Of a stretch of 20,223 nucleotides of DNA, positions 1 through 6,311 are shown piece by piece. A program made the translations under genes and the position numbers. The stretch's first letter is position 1, and each line of letters opens with the position of its first letter. The notes beneath the pieces are model-generated. The model was not told the origin of the DNA. It did no database searches and saw only the letters and a list, made by a program, of their open reading frames with translations. This DNA comes from CALXCT01 sp964422185 (lineage in GTDB: Bacteria; Bacillota; Clostridia; Oscillospirales; Oscillospiraceae), in contig CAYRAG010000034.1 of assembly GCA_964422185.1 (NCBI GenBank), positions 1 through 20,223 of the forward strand, written 5' to 3'.

Positions 1-36
1 AGCATTTTTCAAAAAATTCTTACCTACATGACATCG

Positions 37-78
37 CAGAGGCGTTCTTTCAATTTCACAGCTGGAAAAGTTTCCGCC
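37..78 (+). repeat. left copy of a degenerate ~42 bp intergenic element
   Basis: This stretch reads CAGAGG, then about 7 bases, then TCAATTTCACAG, CTG, and GAAAAGTTTCCGCC. A closely similar stretch lies at 20180-20221, with the same three blocks in the same order and the same 22-base distance from CAGAGG to GAAAAGTTT. A third, partial copy (GTGAAAAGTTTGCC) is at 166-179. All copies lie outside genes. The similarity is seen directly. Whether it is a regulatory site, a small intergenic repeat or part of an RNA is not clear. Confidence 0.45.
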
Positions 79-81
79 TGC

Positions 82-101
82 CGGGAGGTGCGCTCCTCCC
101 G
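82..101. other. small inverted repeats in the carD leader
   Basis: CGGGAGG (82-88) and CCTCCCG (95-101) form a perfect 7 bp stem with a 6-base loop. A 14-base perfect palindrome, CGCCGGATCCGGCG, follows at 132-145. Neither is followed by a T run, so they do not look like terminators. The 208 bases before the carD promoter contain no open frame with a ribosome binding site that I would call a gene. An upstream gene lying outside the window could end or begin here. Confidence 0.4.
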
Positions 102-208
102 CGGATCCCGTCATCCCGGGTGGTGCGGTTTCGCCGGATCCGGCGGAGAATCATGCCCGGCAGCGTGAAAAGTTTGCCGGGAAAGAGCCACTTTGTGAAA
201 AAATCTAC

Positions 209-237
209 TTGCAAACCCGGCTGCGCGGGAGTATAAT
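209..237 (+). promoter_or_regulatory. sigma-A-type promoter of carD
   Basis: The -35 box TTGCAA (209-214) and the perfect -10 box TATAAT (232-237) are separated by 17 bases. Transcription would start near 243-245. This excludes the upstream in-frame starts TTG at 209, which is the -35 box itself, and ATG at 239, because neither would lie usefully inside the transcript. It supports the TTG at 290 as the carD start. Confidence 0.85.
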
Positions 238-289
238 AATGGCGTTGAGTTTACGGAACAGGAACCTACGCGAAAGGCGGTGTGTCACA

Positions 290-766
290 TTGTTTCAGGT
301 CGGGGACAAGATTGTCCATCCGATGCACGGAGCCGGCATTATCGACAGCATCGTAGAGAAGAAAGTCAATGGGGTGACACGGGAATACTATATCATGAAG
401 CTTCCCATGGGCTCCATGCTGGTCATGATCCCCACGGAGACCAGCAGCGCCATCGGGGTGCGTCCCGTGGTAGACAGCAAGCAGGCGGACGAGGTACTCA
501 ACGCGCTGCCCGGGATCCAGGTGGAAGTGACGCAGAACTGGAACCGCAGATACCGGGAGAATATGGACCGGCTCAAGAGCGGCAATCTCATCGAGGTGGC
601 GAAAGTCGTCAAGAGCCTGATGAAACGCGATGAGGAGCGGGGACTGTCCACCGGGGAGCGGAAGATGCTCCACTCGGCCAAGCAGATCTTCATCTCCGAG
701 ATTGTGCTCTCCCAGAACTCCAGCTATGAGGCGGTGGAGGAGCGCATCAACATGGCGCTGACCTGA
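290..766 (+). CDS. carD: CarD family transcriptional regulator
   Basis: This is a 158-residue protein of the CarD/CdnL family. Members bind RNA polymerase beta through an N-terminal Tudor-like (RID) domain and stabilise the open promoter complex, often at rRNA promoters. The RID domain covers about residues 1-65, starting FQVGDKIVHPMHGAGII. The C-terminal helical DNA-binding domain follows, with Trp84 in NWNRRYRENMDRL and the family-typical LSTGERKMLHSAKQIFISEI. I chose the TTG start at 290 because AGGCGG (275-280) sits 9 bases upstream, the homology begins there, and the promoter at 209-237 rules out the earlier in-frame starts. The gene has its own promoter and terminator, so it is probably monocistronic. 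Length matches the usual ~160 residues. Confidence 0.93.
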   Translation: MFQVGDKIVHPMHGAGIIDSIVEKKVNGVTREYYIMKLPMGSMLVMIPTETSSAIGVRPVVDSKQADEVLNALPGIQVEVTQNWNRRYRENMDRLKSGNLIEVAKVVKSLMKRDEERGLSTGERKMLHSAKQIFISEIVLSQNSSYEAVEERINMALT

Positions 767-784
767 CAGAAACGGGAAACACGG

Positions 785-811
785 AAAGGAGCCGCACAGG
801 CTCCTTTTTTT
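785..811 (+). terminator. intrinsic terminator after carD
   Basis: AAAGGAGCC (785-793), loop GCACA and GGCTCCTTT (799-807) form a perfect 9 bp stem, and the T run covers 805-811. It ends the carD transcript 20 bases before the ispD start. ispD has no obvious promoter of its own, so it may depend partly on read-through. Confidence 0.9.
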
Positions 812-830
812 GAGGACGGGGGGCGGAACA

Positions 831-1559
831 TTGGGCCTGTGGAAGTCACTGCGGAAGATGGGAAAGGACAAGGAGCCGTTCTGCTCGGCGGTGGTGGTCG
901 CGGCCGGACACTCCACGCGCATGGGGGATCTGGACAAGATCACGGCGGATCTGGGCGGCATGCCCGTGATCTGCCGCACGGTGGCCGCCCTGGACGCGTG
1001 CCCCCTGATCCACGAGATCGTGGTGGTCACCCGGCCGGATCGGACGGACGAGGTGCGCGATCTGTGCGCGCCGTACGCCAAAGTGGCCGGGGTGGTGGCC
1101 GGCGGGGAGACCCGGACGGACTCGGTGTATCTGGGCATGAAAGCCGCCAGCCGGGACGCGGATCTCATCGCCATCCACGACGGCGCCCGGCCGTTTGTCA
1201 GCCAGGAGGTGCTCTCCCGGGTCATCTCCGCCGCCGCGCGCTGCAATGCCGCGGCCCCGGCCGTGCCGGTGAAGGACACCCTCAAGCGGGCCGAAAGCGG
1301 CCTGGTGTCCGAGACGGTGGATCGGAAAGGGCTGTACGCGGTGCAGACCCCCCAGGTGTTTGAGGCGTCTCTCATCCGGGCGGCCATCCACCAGGCGAGA
1401 AAGGATCAGGTGGCGCTGACGGACGACTGCATGGCCGTGGAGCGCCTGGGCATGAAGGTGACGCTCACGGAGGGCGACGAGGCCAACTTCAAGCTCACTA
1501 CCCCCGCGGATCTGGCCCGTGGCGAGGCCATGCTGGCCCGGACGGCGGAAACTGTCTGA
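831..1559 (+). CDS. ispD: 2-C-methyl-D-erythritol 4-phosphate cytidylyltransferase
   Basis: IspD joins CTP and MEP to make CDP-ME, the third step of the MEP isoprenoid pathway. The 242-residue protein has the nucleotide-binding signature VVVAAGHSTRMG (21-32) followed by DK. It also has GGETRTDSV (91-99), IHDGARPF (115-122), the AVPVKDTLK region, TPQVFEA (173-179), LTDDCMAVE (196-204) and NFKLTTPADL (219-228). I prefer the TTG at 831, with a GAGG..GGGGGG-rich stretch upstream and an N-terminal extension like that of related Clostridia. The ATG at 858 is an in-frame alternative that would still include the whole catalytic core but has no good ribosome binding site. It is followed by ispF, the usual partner, with a 40-base gap. 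Confidence 0.95.
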   Translation: MGLWKSLRKMGKDKEPFCSAVVVAAGHSTRMGDLDKITADLGGMPVICRTVAALDACPLIHEIVVVTRPDRTDEVRDLCAPYAKVAGVVAGGETRTDSVYLGMKAASRDADLIAIHDGARPFVSQEVLSRVISAAARCNAAAPAVPVKDTLKRAESGLVSETVDRKGLYAVQTPQVFEASLIRAAIHQARKDQVALTDDCMAVERLGMKVTLTEGDEANFKLTTPADLARGEAMLARTAETV

Positions 1560-1599
1560 AAAGGATATCTACTTTACATAGACTGTGAGGCATGAAACT

Positions 1600-2067
1600 G
1601 TGAGGGTTGGACACGGATATGATGTGCACCGGCTGGTGCCGGATCGGAAGCTGATTCTGGGCGGGGTGGAGATTCCGTGGAAGATGGGTCTGCTGGGCCA
1701 CTCCGACGCGGATGTGGTGACCCACGCCCTCATGGACGCCCTGCTGGGCGCGGCGGGCATGGGGGACATCGGCCGGCACTTCCCGGATACCGACCCCGCC
1801 CTTGAGGGGATCTCCAGTCTGGAGCTGCTGCGCCGGGTCATGACCCTGCTGCGCTCGGATCGGTACCATGTGGAGAACGCGGATCTGACCATCATCGCCC
1901 AGCAGCCGAAGCTCTCCGGCTATCTGCTCCAGATGAAGGAGAATCTCGCCCCCATCCTGGAGGTGAGTTCGGATCAGGTCAACCTCAAGGCCACCACGGA
2001 GGAGGGCCTTGGATTCACCGGCGCCCAGGAGGGGATTGCCGCCCACGCGGTGGTTCTTCTGACCTGA
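1600..2067 (+). CDS. ispF: 2-C-methyl-D-erythritol 2,4-cyclodiphosphate synthase
   Basis: IspF cyclises CDP-ME 2-phosphate to MEcPP with release of CMP, two steps after IspD. The 155-residue protein starts with the diagnostic VGHGYDVHRL, where Asp8 and His10 are zinc ligands. It continues with GHSDADVVTHALMDALLGA (His42 is the third ligand), GDIGRHFPDTDP, ADLTIIAQQPKL and LKATTEEGLGFTGAQEGI. The GTG at 1600 is chosen because TGAGG (1586-1590) lies 9 bases before it and family members begin at this point. An in-frame GTG at 1585 overlaps that ribosome binding site and is less likely. Length is standard and the gene ends at a strong terminator. Confidence 0.97.
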   Translation: MRVGHGYDVHRLVPDRKLILGGVEIPWKMGLLGHSDADVVTHALMDALLGAAGMGDIGRHFPDTDPALEGISSLELLRRVMTLLRSDRYHVENADLTIIAQQPKLSGYLLQMKENLAPILEVSSDQVNLKATTEEGLGFTGAQEGIAAHAVVLLT

Positions 2068-2090
2068 CGGCGGGATTTCTGCGTGCGTCG

Positions 2091-2123
2091 CACCCGGGCG
2101 GGTATCAGCCCGGGTGTTTTTTT
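2091..2123 (+). terminator. intrinsic terminator after ispF
   Basis: CACCCGGGC (2091-2099) pairs with GCCCGGGTG (2108-2116) as a 9 bp stem with an 8-base loop. Seven T follow (2117-2123). It closes the ispDF unit. Confidence 0.93.
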
Positions 2124-2171
2124 CCGGGCGGCGGGCCGCGGAAATGTTCATGAAAAATTTAAGTCTCTTCC

Positions 2172-2200
2172 TTGCCATTGCCCGGTGGATATAGTAGAAT
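2172..2200 (+). promoter_or_regulatory. sigma-A-type promoter of the cdaA operon
   Basis: TTGCCA (2172-2177) and TAGAAT (2195-2200) are spaced 17 bases apart, inside an AT-rich patch that stands out from the surrounding GC-rich sequence. The predicted start near 2207 gives a ~40-base leader before cdaA. This is the last convincing promoter I can see on the plus strand before the right edge. Confidence 0.75.
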
Positions 2201-2247
2201 AAACTGATAAATGATATCCTGACTTGGGAAAGAGGTGCGGGTCGGAA

Positions 2248-3144
2248 ATGGAGTGGCTTCGGAACGGCATTCAGGCGGTCCTGGACTATTTCCGCTATGT
2301 GGAGCTGTCCTCCCTCATCTCTTCTGTACTGGATATCGCCATCATCACCGCCGTGGTCTACGCGGTGATCACATTCATCGTCCGCAGCGGGTTCCAGACC
2401 CGATCCGGCAGCGTGCTCAAGGGCATCCTCGTTGTGGTGATTGTGGTCGTGATTGCCCAGGTGTTCCACCTCTACACGGTCAACTTCTTTTTAAACAATG
2501 TGCTGGAGATCGGGCTTCTGGGTCTGCTGATCCTGTTCCAGCCGGAGCTGCGCCAGCTGCTGGAGCGGGTGGGCCACCTGGGGGATGTGCTGCAGAGCGA
2601 CGAGGCGCCCGAGGATCTGGACATGGCCATCCGCCACACGGTGGAGGCGTTTACCTCCATGTCCAAGGACCGGGTGGGCGCACTCATGGTCTTTGAGCGC
2701 AAAAACCGCCTGGACGAGCAGATTGCCACGGGCAGCGCCCTGGACTGCAGCGTGGATGTGGAGCTGCTCAAGAACCTGTTCTGGAACAAGGCGCCGCTCC
2801 ACGACGGCGCGGTCATTGTCCGCGGCGGCAGGATTGTGGGCGCCGGATGCATGCTGCCCATGTCCAGCAATCCCAATCTCAGCCGGGATCTGGGCATGCG
2901 CCACCGGGCCGGCATCGGCATGAGCGAGCAGAGCGACGCGGTGGTGGCCATTGTCTCGGAGGAGACGGGCTCCATCTCCGTCGCGGTGGAGGGGAAGATC
3001 AAACGGCATCTCGCCCCGGATACCCTGGAAAGCATGCTGCGCAACGAGCTGATTCCGGAGACGGGGAAGCGGGACAGCGCCCGCTCCCGCCTGACCGGCC
3101 TGCTGCGCACGCGGAAAGGGGACAGCGGCGATGAAGCGTCTTAG
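2248..3144 (+). CDS. cdaA: diadenylate cyclase, CdaA type (c-di-AMP synthase)
   Basis: CdaA condenses two ATP to c-di-AMP at the membrane. c-di-AMP controls potassium, osmolyte uptake and cell-wall homeostasis. The 298-residue protein has three N-terminal membrane segments (about 27-47, 58-73 and 83-98), the FQPELRQLLERVG linker, and a DAC domain. That domain carries the DGA motif in LHDGAVIVRGGRIVGAGC (DGA 186-188), the RHR motif in LGMRHRAGIGMSEQSDA (218-220), and IVSEETGSISVA. Start ATG 2248 is chosen because AGAGGTG (2231-2237) is 10 bases upstream. The in-frame TTG at 2224 precedes that site. cdaR follows with a 14-base overlap, the conserved partnership. Somewhat longer than the ~273 residues of B. 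subtilis CdaA because of a basic C-terminal tail. Confidence 0.96.
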   Translation: MEWLRNGIQAVLDYFRYVELSSLISSVLDIAIITAVVYAVITFIVRSGFQTRSGSVLKGILVVVIVVVIAQVFHLYTVNFFLNNVLEIGLLGLLILFQPELRQLLERVGHLGDVLQSDEAPEDLDMAIRHTVEAFTSMSKDRVGALMVFERKNRLDEQIATGSALDCSVDVELLKNLFWNKAPLHDGAVIVRGGRIVGAGCMLPMSSNPNLSRDLGMRHRAGIGMSEQSDAVVAIVSEETGSISVAVEGKIKRHLAPDTLESMLRNELIPETGKRDSARSRLTGLLRTRKGDSGDEAS

Positions 3145-4369
3145 AGAGAGCAAGGGTCTGCGTCTCGCGCTCTCCCTGGCCATCGCCATCGGCCTGTGGC
3201 TCTATGTCCGCGTGGCCGTGGATCCGGTGGGCAGCACGACGCTCAACAACCTGAGTGTGGTGCTCACCGGGGAGGAGACGCTGGAGGCCCGCGGCCTGAT
3301 GGTCAGCGATGTGTCCCCTCAGGGGATCTCCATCACCTTTAACGGCGCCGCCAGCACCCGGCAGCGGATTGCCCGGGAGCGGCCCACCCTGGTAGTGGAT
3401 CTGTCCCGGATCACCAAAGCGGGCACCCATACCCTGAACTATACCATCAACTATCCCACGACGGTGTCCGCGTCCAGTCTGACCACCTCCCGGGACACCA
3501 GCTCCGTCACGGTCACGGTGGCGGCGCTGGCCTCAAAGCAGCTGCCCATTGAGGGTGTCTTCCTGGGCAGCGTGGCGGAGGGCTACCAGGCCGGTACCCT
3601 GACCATCTCCCCGCAGACGGTAACGGTCAGCGGCGAGGAGGAGAATGTGGATAAGGTCGCCCGGGCGGTCGTGGAAGTGGGCGGCGAGGATTTGCTGGAG
3701 ACTTACACCGGCGAGCTGCCGGTGATTCTGCAGGACGCGGACGGGAACCGGATCGCGGACGGCATGGTGCGCAGCGACATCTCCCGTGCGGTGGTCACCA
3801 TGCCCGTGGTTGTGGTGCGGGAGATCCCCCTGACGGTGGATCTGCTCTACAACGGCGGCGTGCCCCGGGACGGCAACCATGTCCAGGTGAGCATCTCCCC
3901 GGCCAGCATCTCGGTCACCGGCGAGGAGCAGGATCTGGAGGGTCTGACGGAGATCAGCCTGGGCGAGATCGACCTGGCGGATATCTACACCACGCAGATC
4001 AGCAGCTATGATATTGTCCTGCCCCAGGAGCTCACCAACGCCAGCGGCATCACCCACGCCACGGTCAGCGTGCTGATCACCGGCCTGGATCAGATGACCA
4101 TGACGGTGGATCAGGGGCAGATTGGACTGACGAACATTACCGAGGGATACCAGGCGACGCTGGTGACCCAGTCTCTGGAGATCCAGCTCCGGGGGCCGGC
4201 GGGCAGCCTGGACGGCATCACGCCGGATCAGATCCGGGTGGTGGGAGACCTGGGAGACATTGTCACGGCCACGGGCCGCTATCCGGTGCCGGCGCGGGTC
4301 ACCATCGTCGGGCACAGTGAGGTGGGCGCCGTGGGCGAGTACGAGGTCATCGTCCAGGTGTCCCGCTAG
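3131..4369 (+). CDS. cdaR: CdaR, YbbR-domain regulator of CdaA
   Basis: CdaR is a membrane-anchored extracytoplasmic protein that binds CdaA and modulates c-di-AMP synthesis. The 412-residue protein has a short basic N-terminus, one membrane anchor (about residues 11-28, ALSLAIAIGLWLYV), and four YbbR repeats at about 34-130, 137-224, 231-316 and 322-411. The repeats share a pattern in which a beta strand precedes a phrase such as ISPQTVTVSGEEENVDKV or ISPASISVTGEEQDLEGL. The ATG start lies inside the end of cdaA, which suggests translational coupling. In many Firmicutes glmM comes next, but here an RseC-like gene does. Confidence 0.93.
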   Translation: MKRLRESKGLRLALSLAIAIGLWLYVRVAVDPVGSTTLNNLSVVLTGEETLEARGLMVSDVSPQGISITFNGAASTRQRIARERPTLVVDLSRITKAGTHTLNYTINYPTTVSASSLTTSRDTSSVTVTVAALASKQLPIEGVFLGSVAEGYQAGTLTISPQTVTVSGEEENVDKVARAVVEVGGEDLLETYTGELPVILQDADGNRIADGMVRSDISRAVVTMPVVVVREIPLTVDLLYNGGVPRDGNHVQVSISPASISVTGEEQDLEGLTEISLGEIDLADIYTTQISSYDIVLPQELTNASGITHATVSVLITGLDQMTMTVDQGQIGLTNITEGYQATLVTQSLEIQLRGPAGSLDGITPDQIRVVGDLGDIVTATGRYPVPARVTIVGHSEVGAVGEYEVIVQVSR

Positions 4370-4389
4370 GAAAGGAAGGCAGTGAGACC

Positions 4390-4800
4390 ATGACGCAGAC
4401 AGCGACGGTGCGCCGCCTGGTGCAGAAAGGCCGGGCGGAGCTGTGTATCTCCAGGCAGACCATGTGCGGCCACGACTGCGCCTCGTGCGGGGGCTGCGCC
4501 GCCGGGGAGGCCCGGGAGATGCTGGTGGTCGCCAACGACCCGGTGGGGGTCAGACCGGGGGATACGGTGGTGGTGGAGTCCAGCTCGAAGACGCTGCTGG
4601 GCATCGCCGCCGTCGTCTACCTGGTGCCGTTTGTGCTGTTTTTCCTGTGCTATTTCCTGGCCGCCGGCCTGGGCGAGGGGATCGCCGTGGTGGCCGGTCT
4701 GGCCGGATTCGCGGCGGGCGTGCTTGTGGCCATGGCGGTGAACCGGCGGGAAAAGCGCAGGGGGGATGTGGTATTTACCATCACCTCGGTCAAGGAGTGA
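4390..4800 (+). CDS. SoxR-reducing system protein RseC/MucC-like membrane protein
   Basis: The 136-residue protein resembles the RseC/MucC family. In proteobacteria RseC is tied to the Rsx/Rnf electron-transport complex that reduces SoxR; its role in Clostridia is not established. Visible features are a short N-terminal beta-rich part, a four-cysteine cluster C26-x3-C30-x2-C33-x2-C36 (CGHDCASCGGC), the phrase GDTVVVESSSKTLL, two membrane helices (about 69-90 and 96-116) and a basic cytoplasmic tail. The cluster could bind metal or an iron-sulphur centre (inference). Start ATG 4390 follows a purine-rich AGGAAAGGAAGG site. No rnf/rsx or soxR gene is in the window. It sits between cdaR and the DUF5685 gene. 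Confidence 0.8.
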   Translation: MTQTATVRRLVQKGRAELCISRQTMCGHDCASCGGCAAGEAREMLVVANDPVGVRPGDTVVVESSSKTLLGIAAVVYLVPFVLFFLCYFLAAGLGEGIAVVAGLAGFAAGVLVAMAVNRREKRRGDVVFTITSVKE

Positions 4801-4809
4801 GGCGCTATC
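4792..4809 (+). promoter_or_regulatory. ribosome binding site and apparent AUC start of the DUF5685 gene
   Basis: AAGGAG (4792-4797), lying across the end of the RseC-like gene, is 9 bases before ATC (4807-4809). The frame upstream is closed by the TGA at 4798-4800, and only GGC GCT lie between that stop and the ATC. No ATG, GTG or TTG in this frame occurs until GTG 4948, which is deep inside the conserved domain and has no ribosome binding site. The spacing and the homology therefore point to initiation at AUC. Confidence 0.7.
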
Positions 4810-5685
4810 TTCGGATATGTCAGGCCGCTGAAAACACAGCTGCAGGACGGGCAGACGGATCTCTACGGCGCGGTCTACTGCGGACTGTGCCGGGAGCTGG
4901 GGCTGCGGTACAGCCTGCTGGCCCGCTCTCTGCTCAACTATGACTTTGTGTTTCTGGCCATGGTGCTGGCCCGGCCGGAGGATACGACCGCGGTGGAGCT
5001 GCGCCGCTGCCCCGCGTGTCCGCTGAGGAAAAAGCGCATGTGCACCGGCATCCCGGCCATGGCCCGGGCGGCGGATCAGATGGTGATTCTCTCGTGGCGC
5101 AAGCTCCGGGATACCGTGAGAGACAGCTCCTGGTGGCGGGGACTGCCCGCCCGGTTTCTCTCGTTCCTGCTGCGCCGGGACTACCGGCGGGCGGCGGCGC
5201 GGGAGCCGGTCTTTGACGCCGCGGTGACGCGGGCGCTGGAGACCCTGGAGGCGCTGGAGCGGGATCGCTGCCCCTCCATTGACCGCACGGCGGACGCGTT
5301 CGCCTGCCTGCTCCAGGCGGCGGCGGAGAGCGAGGAGGATCCGGTCCGGCGCCGGGTGCTGGGCCAGCTTCTCTACCATGTGGGCCGGTGGATCTACCTG
5401 GTTGACGCCGTGGATGATCTGGAGGAGGACGCCCGGGAGGGCAATTACAACCCCGTCGCCCTGCGGTTCCCGGACGCCTCGAACCGGGAGGAGACGCTGC
5501 GTGTCTCCCTTTCCGGGTCGCTGAGTCTGTGCCGGGGCGCGTTTGAGCTGCTGCCGGGCACGGCCTGGAGCGAGATTGTGGCCAATATCCTCTACCTGGG
5601 ACTGCCCATGGTGGAGAACGCGGTGTTTTCCGGGCAGTGGAAAGAAATGAAAAAAAAGACCTTCAGGAGAATTGAGCATGAATGA
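4807..5685 (+). CDS. DUF5685 family protein, apparent AUC start
   Basis: The protein has 292 codons and belongs to a Clostridia family of unknown function (DUF5685). Members usually begin MFGYVRP; here the same position reads ATC-FGYVRPLKTQL, so an AUC start is inferred. Conserved-looking features are YGAVYCGLCRELG (Cys25, Cys28), NYDFVFLAM, and a second cysteine group CPACPLRKKRMC (68-79). There is also a helical region with HVGRWIYLVDAVDDLEEDAREGNYNP, whose Asp/Glu pattern recalls all-helical prenyltransferase-like or metal-binding folds (speculative). No signal peptide is visible. The J-domain gene starts inside its last 8 bases. A start at GTG 4948 would delete the first cysteine pair and is unlikely. 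The biochemical function is unknown. Confidence 0.85.
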   Translation: MFGYVRPLKTQLQDGQTDLYGAVYCGLCRELGLRYSLLARSLLNYDFVFLAMVLARPEDTTAVELRRCPACPLRKKRMCTGIPAMARAADQMVILSWRKLRDTVRDSSWWRGLPARFLSFLLRRDYRRAAAREPVFDAAVTRALETLEALERDRCPSIDRTADAFACLLQAAAESEEDPVRRRVLGQLLYHVGRWIYLVDAVDDLEEDAREGNYNPVALRFPDASNREETLRVSLSGSLSLCRGAFELLPGTAWSEIVANILYLGLPMVENAVFSGQWKEMKKKTFRRIEHE

Positions 5686-6310
5686 TCCTTACAGCGTTCT
5701 GGGGCTCAGTCCCGGCGCCAGCGACGAAGAGGTGAAGCGGGCGTACCGCGAGCTGGCACGGAAATATCACCCGGACAACTATCAGAATAACCCCCTGGCG
5801 GATCTGGCCGAGGAGAAGATGAAGGAGATCAACGAGGCCTACGACACCATCACCCGGCAGCGCAGCGCCGGCAGAGGCGGCGGCTACTCGTCGTACTCCG
5901 GCTCCTCCTCCGGCTACTCCGGCTCCTATTCCGGGGGATATCAGCAGCAGCAGTACGGGCAGAGCGGCGGGGATCGCGCCGCGTACGCCCGGGTGCGCAA
6001 CTCCATCAACATGGGCGATTTAAGCGGCGCGGAGCAGATCCTCCAGTCCGTGTCCAGCCGGGACGCGGAGTGGTACTTCCTGACCGGGAGCATCGCCTAC
6101 CGCAGGGGCTGGCTGGACGAGGCGCTGCAGAACTACCAGCGGGCGGTGCAGATGGATCCCAACAACCCGGAGTACCGCCAGGCGCTGAGCATGATGCAGG
6201 CCGGCGGGCCGGTGTACCGCACCTACGGGAACGCCAACACCGGCATGAGCGCCATGAACTGCTGCTCCGCCCTGATGTGCACCAACTGCCTGTGCGGGTG
6301 GTGCCGCTGA
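5678..6310 (+). CDS. J-domain (DnaJ-like) protein with low-complexity linker, TPR-like region and cysteine tail
   Basis: The 210-residue protein begins with a J domain (about 3-62: DPYSVLGLSPGASDEEVKRA, HPD at 31-33, KEINEAYDTI), the module that stimulates Hsp70 ATPase. Next come a Gly/Ser/Tyr/Gln-rich linker (about 64-98), then a helical repeat region resembling one or two TPRs (about 101-175, with WYFLTGSIAYRRGWLDEAL and YQRAVQMDPNNPEYRQAL). The C-terminus is a cysteine-rich tail (six Cys within residues 195-209: CC, CTNC, C, C). It lacks the zinc finger and C-terminal domains of true DnaJ, so it is a specialised co-chaperone. ATG 5678 has AGGAGA (5665-5670) 7 bases upstream. It overlaps the DUF5685 gene, which suggests the two work together. 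The client is unknown. Confidence 0.9.
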   Translation: MNDPYSVLGLSPGASDEEVKRAYRELARKYHPDNYQNNPLADLAEEKMKEINEAYDTITRQRSAGRGGGYSSYSGSSSGYSGSYSGGYQQQQYGQSGGDRAAYARVRNSINMGDLSGAEQILQSVSSRDAEWYFLTGSIAYRRGWLDEALQNYQRAVQMDPNNPEYRQALSMMQAGGPVYRTYGNANTGMSAMNCCSALMCTNCLCGWCR

Positions 6311-6311
6311 C

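Noticed and set aside
132..145. The 14-base palindrome around GGATCC as a regulator binding site
   Set aside because: GGATCC and GGATC are common in this sequence because of general GATC enrichment, so a single palindrome is weak evidence. It is recorded only as an inverted repeat.
266..1387. A 373-codon minus-strand frame across carD and ispD
   Set aside because: It runs through two well-supported plus-strand genes and their terminator, shows no family motif, and has biased composition typical of antisense frames.
2101..2247. A riboswitch in the cdaA leader
   Set aside because: The predicted transcript leader is only about 40 bases, too short for known riboswitch folds. The upstream structure belongs to the ispF terminator.
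4948..5685. GTG at 4948 as the start of the DUF5685 gene
   Set aside because: It would remove 47 residues including FGYVRP and the YCGLC motif, and it has no ribosome binding site. The ATC at 4807 fits both family and signal.
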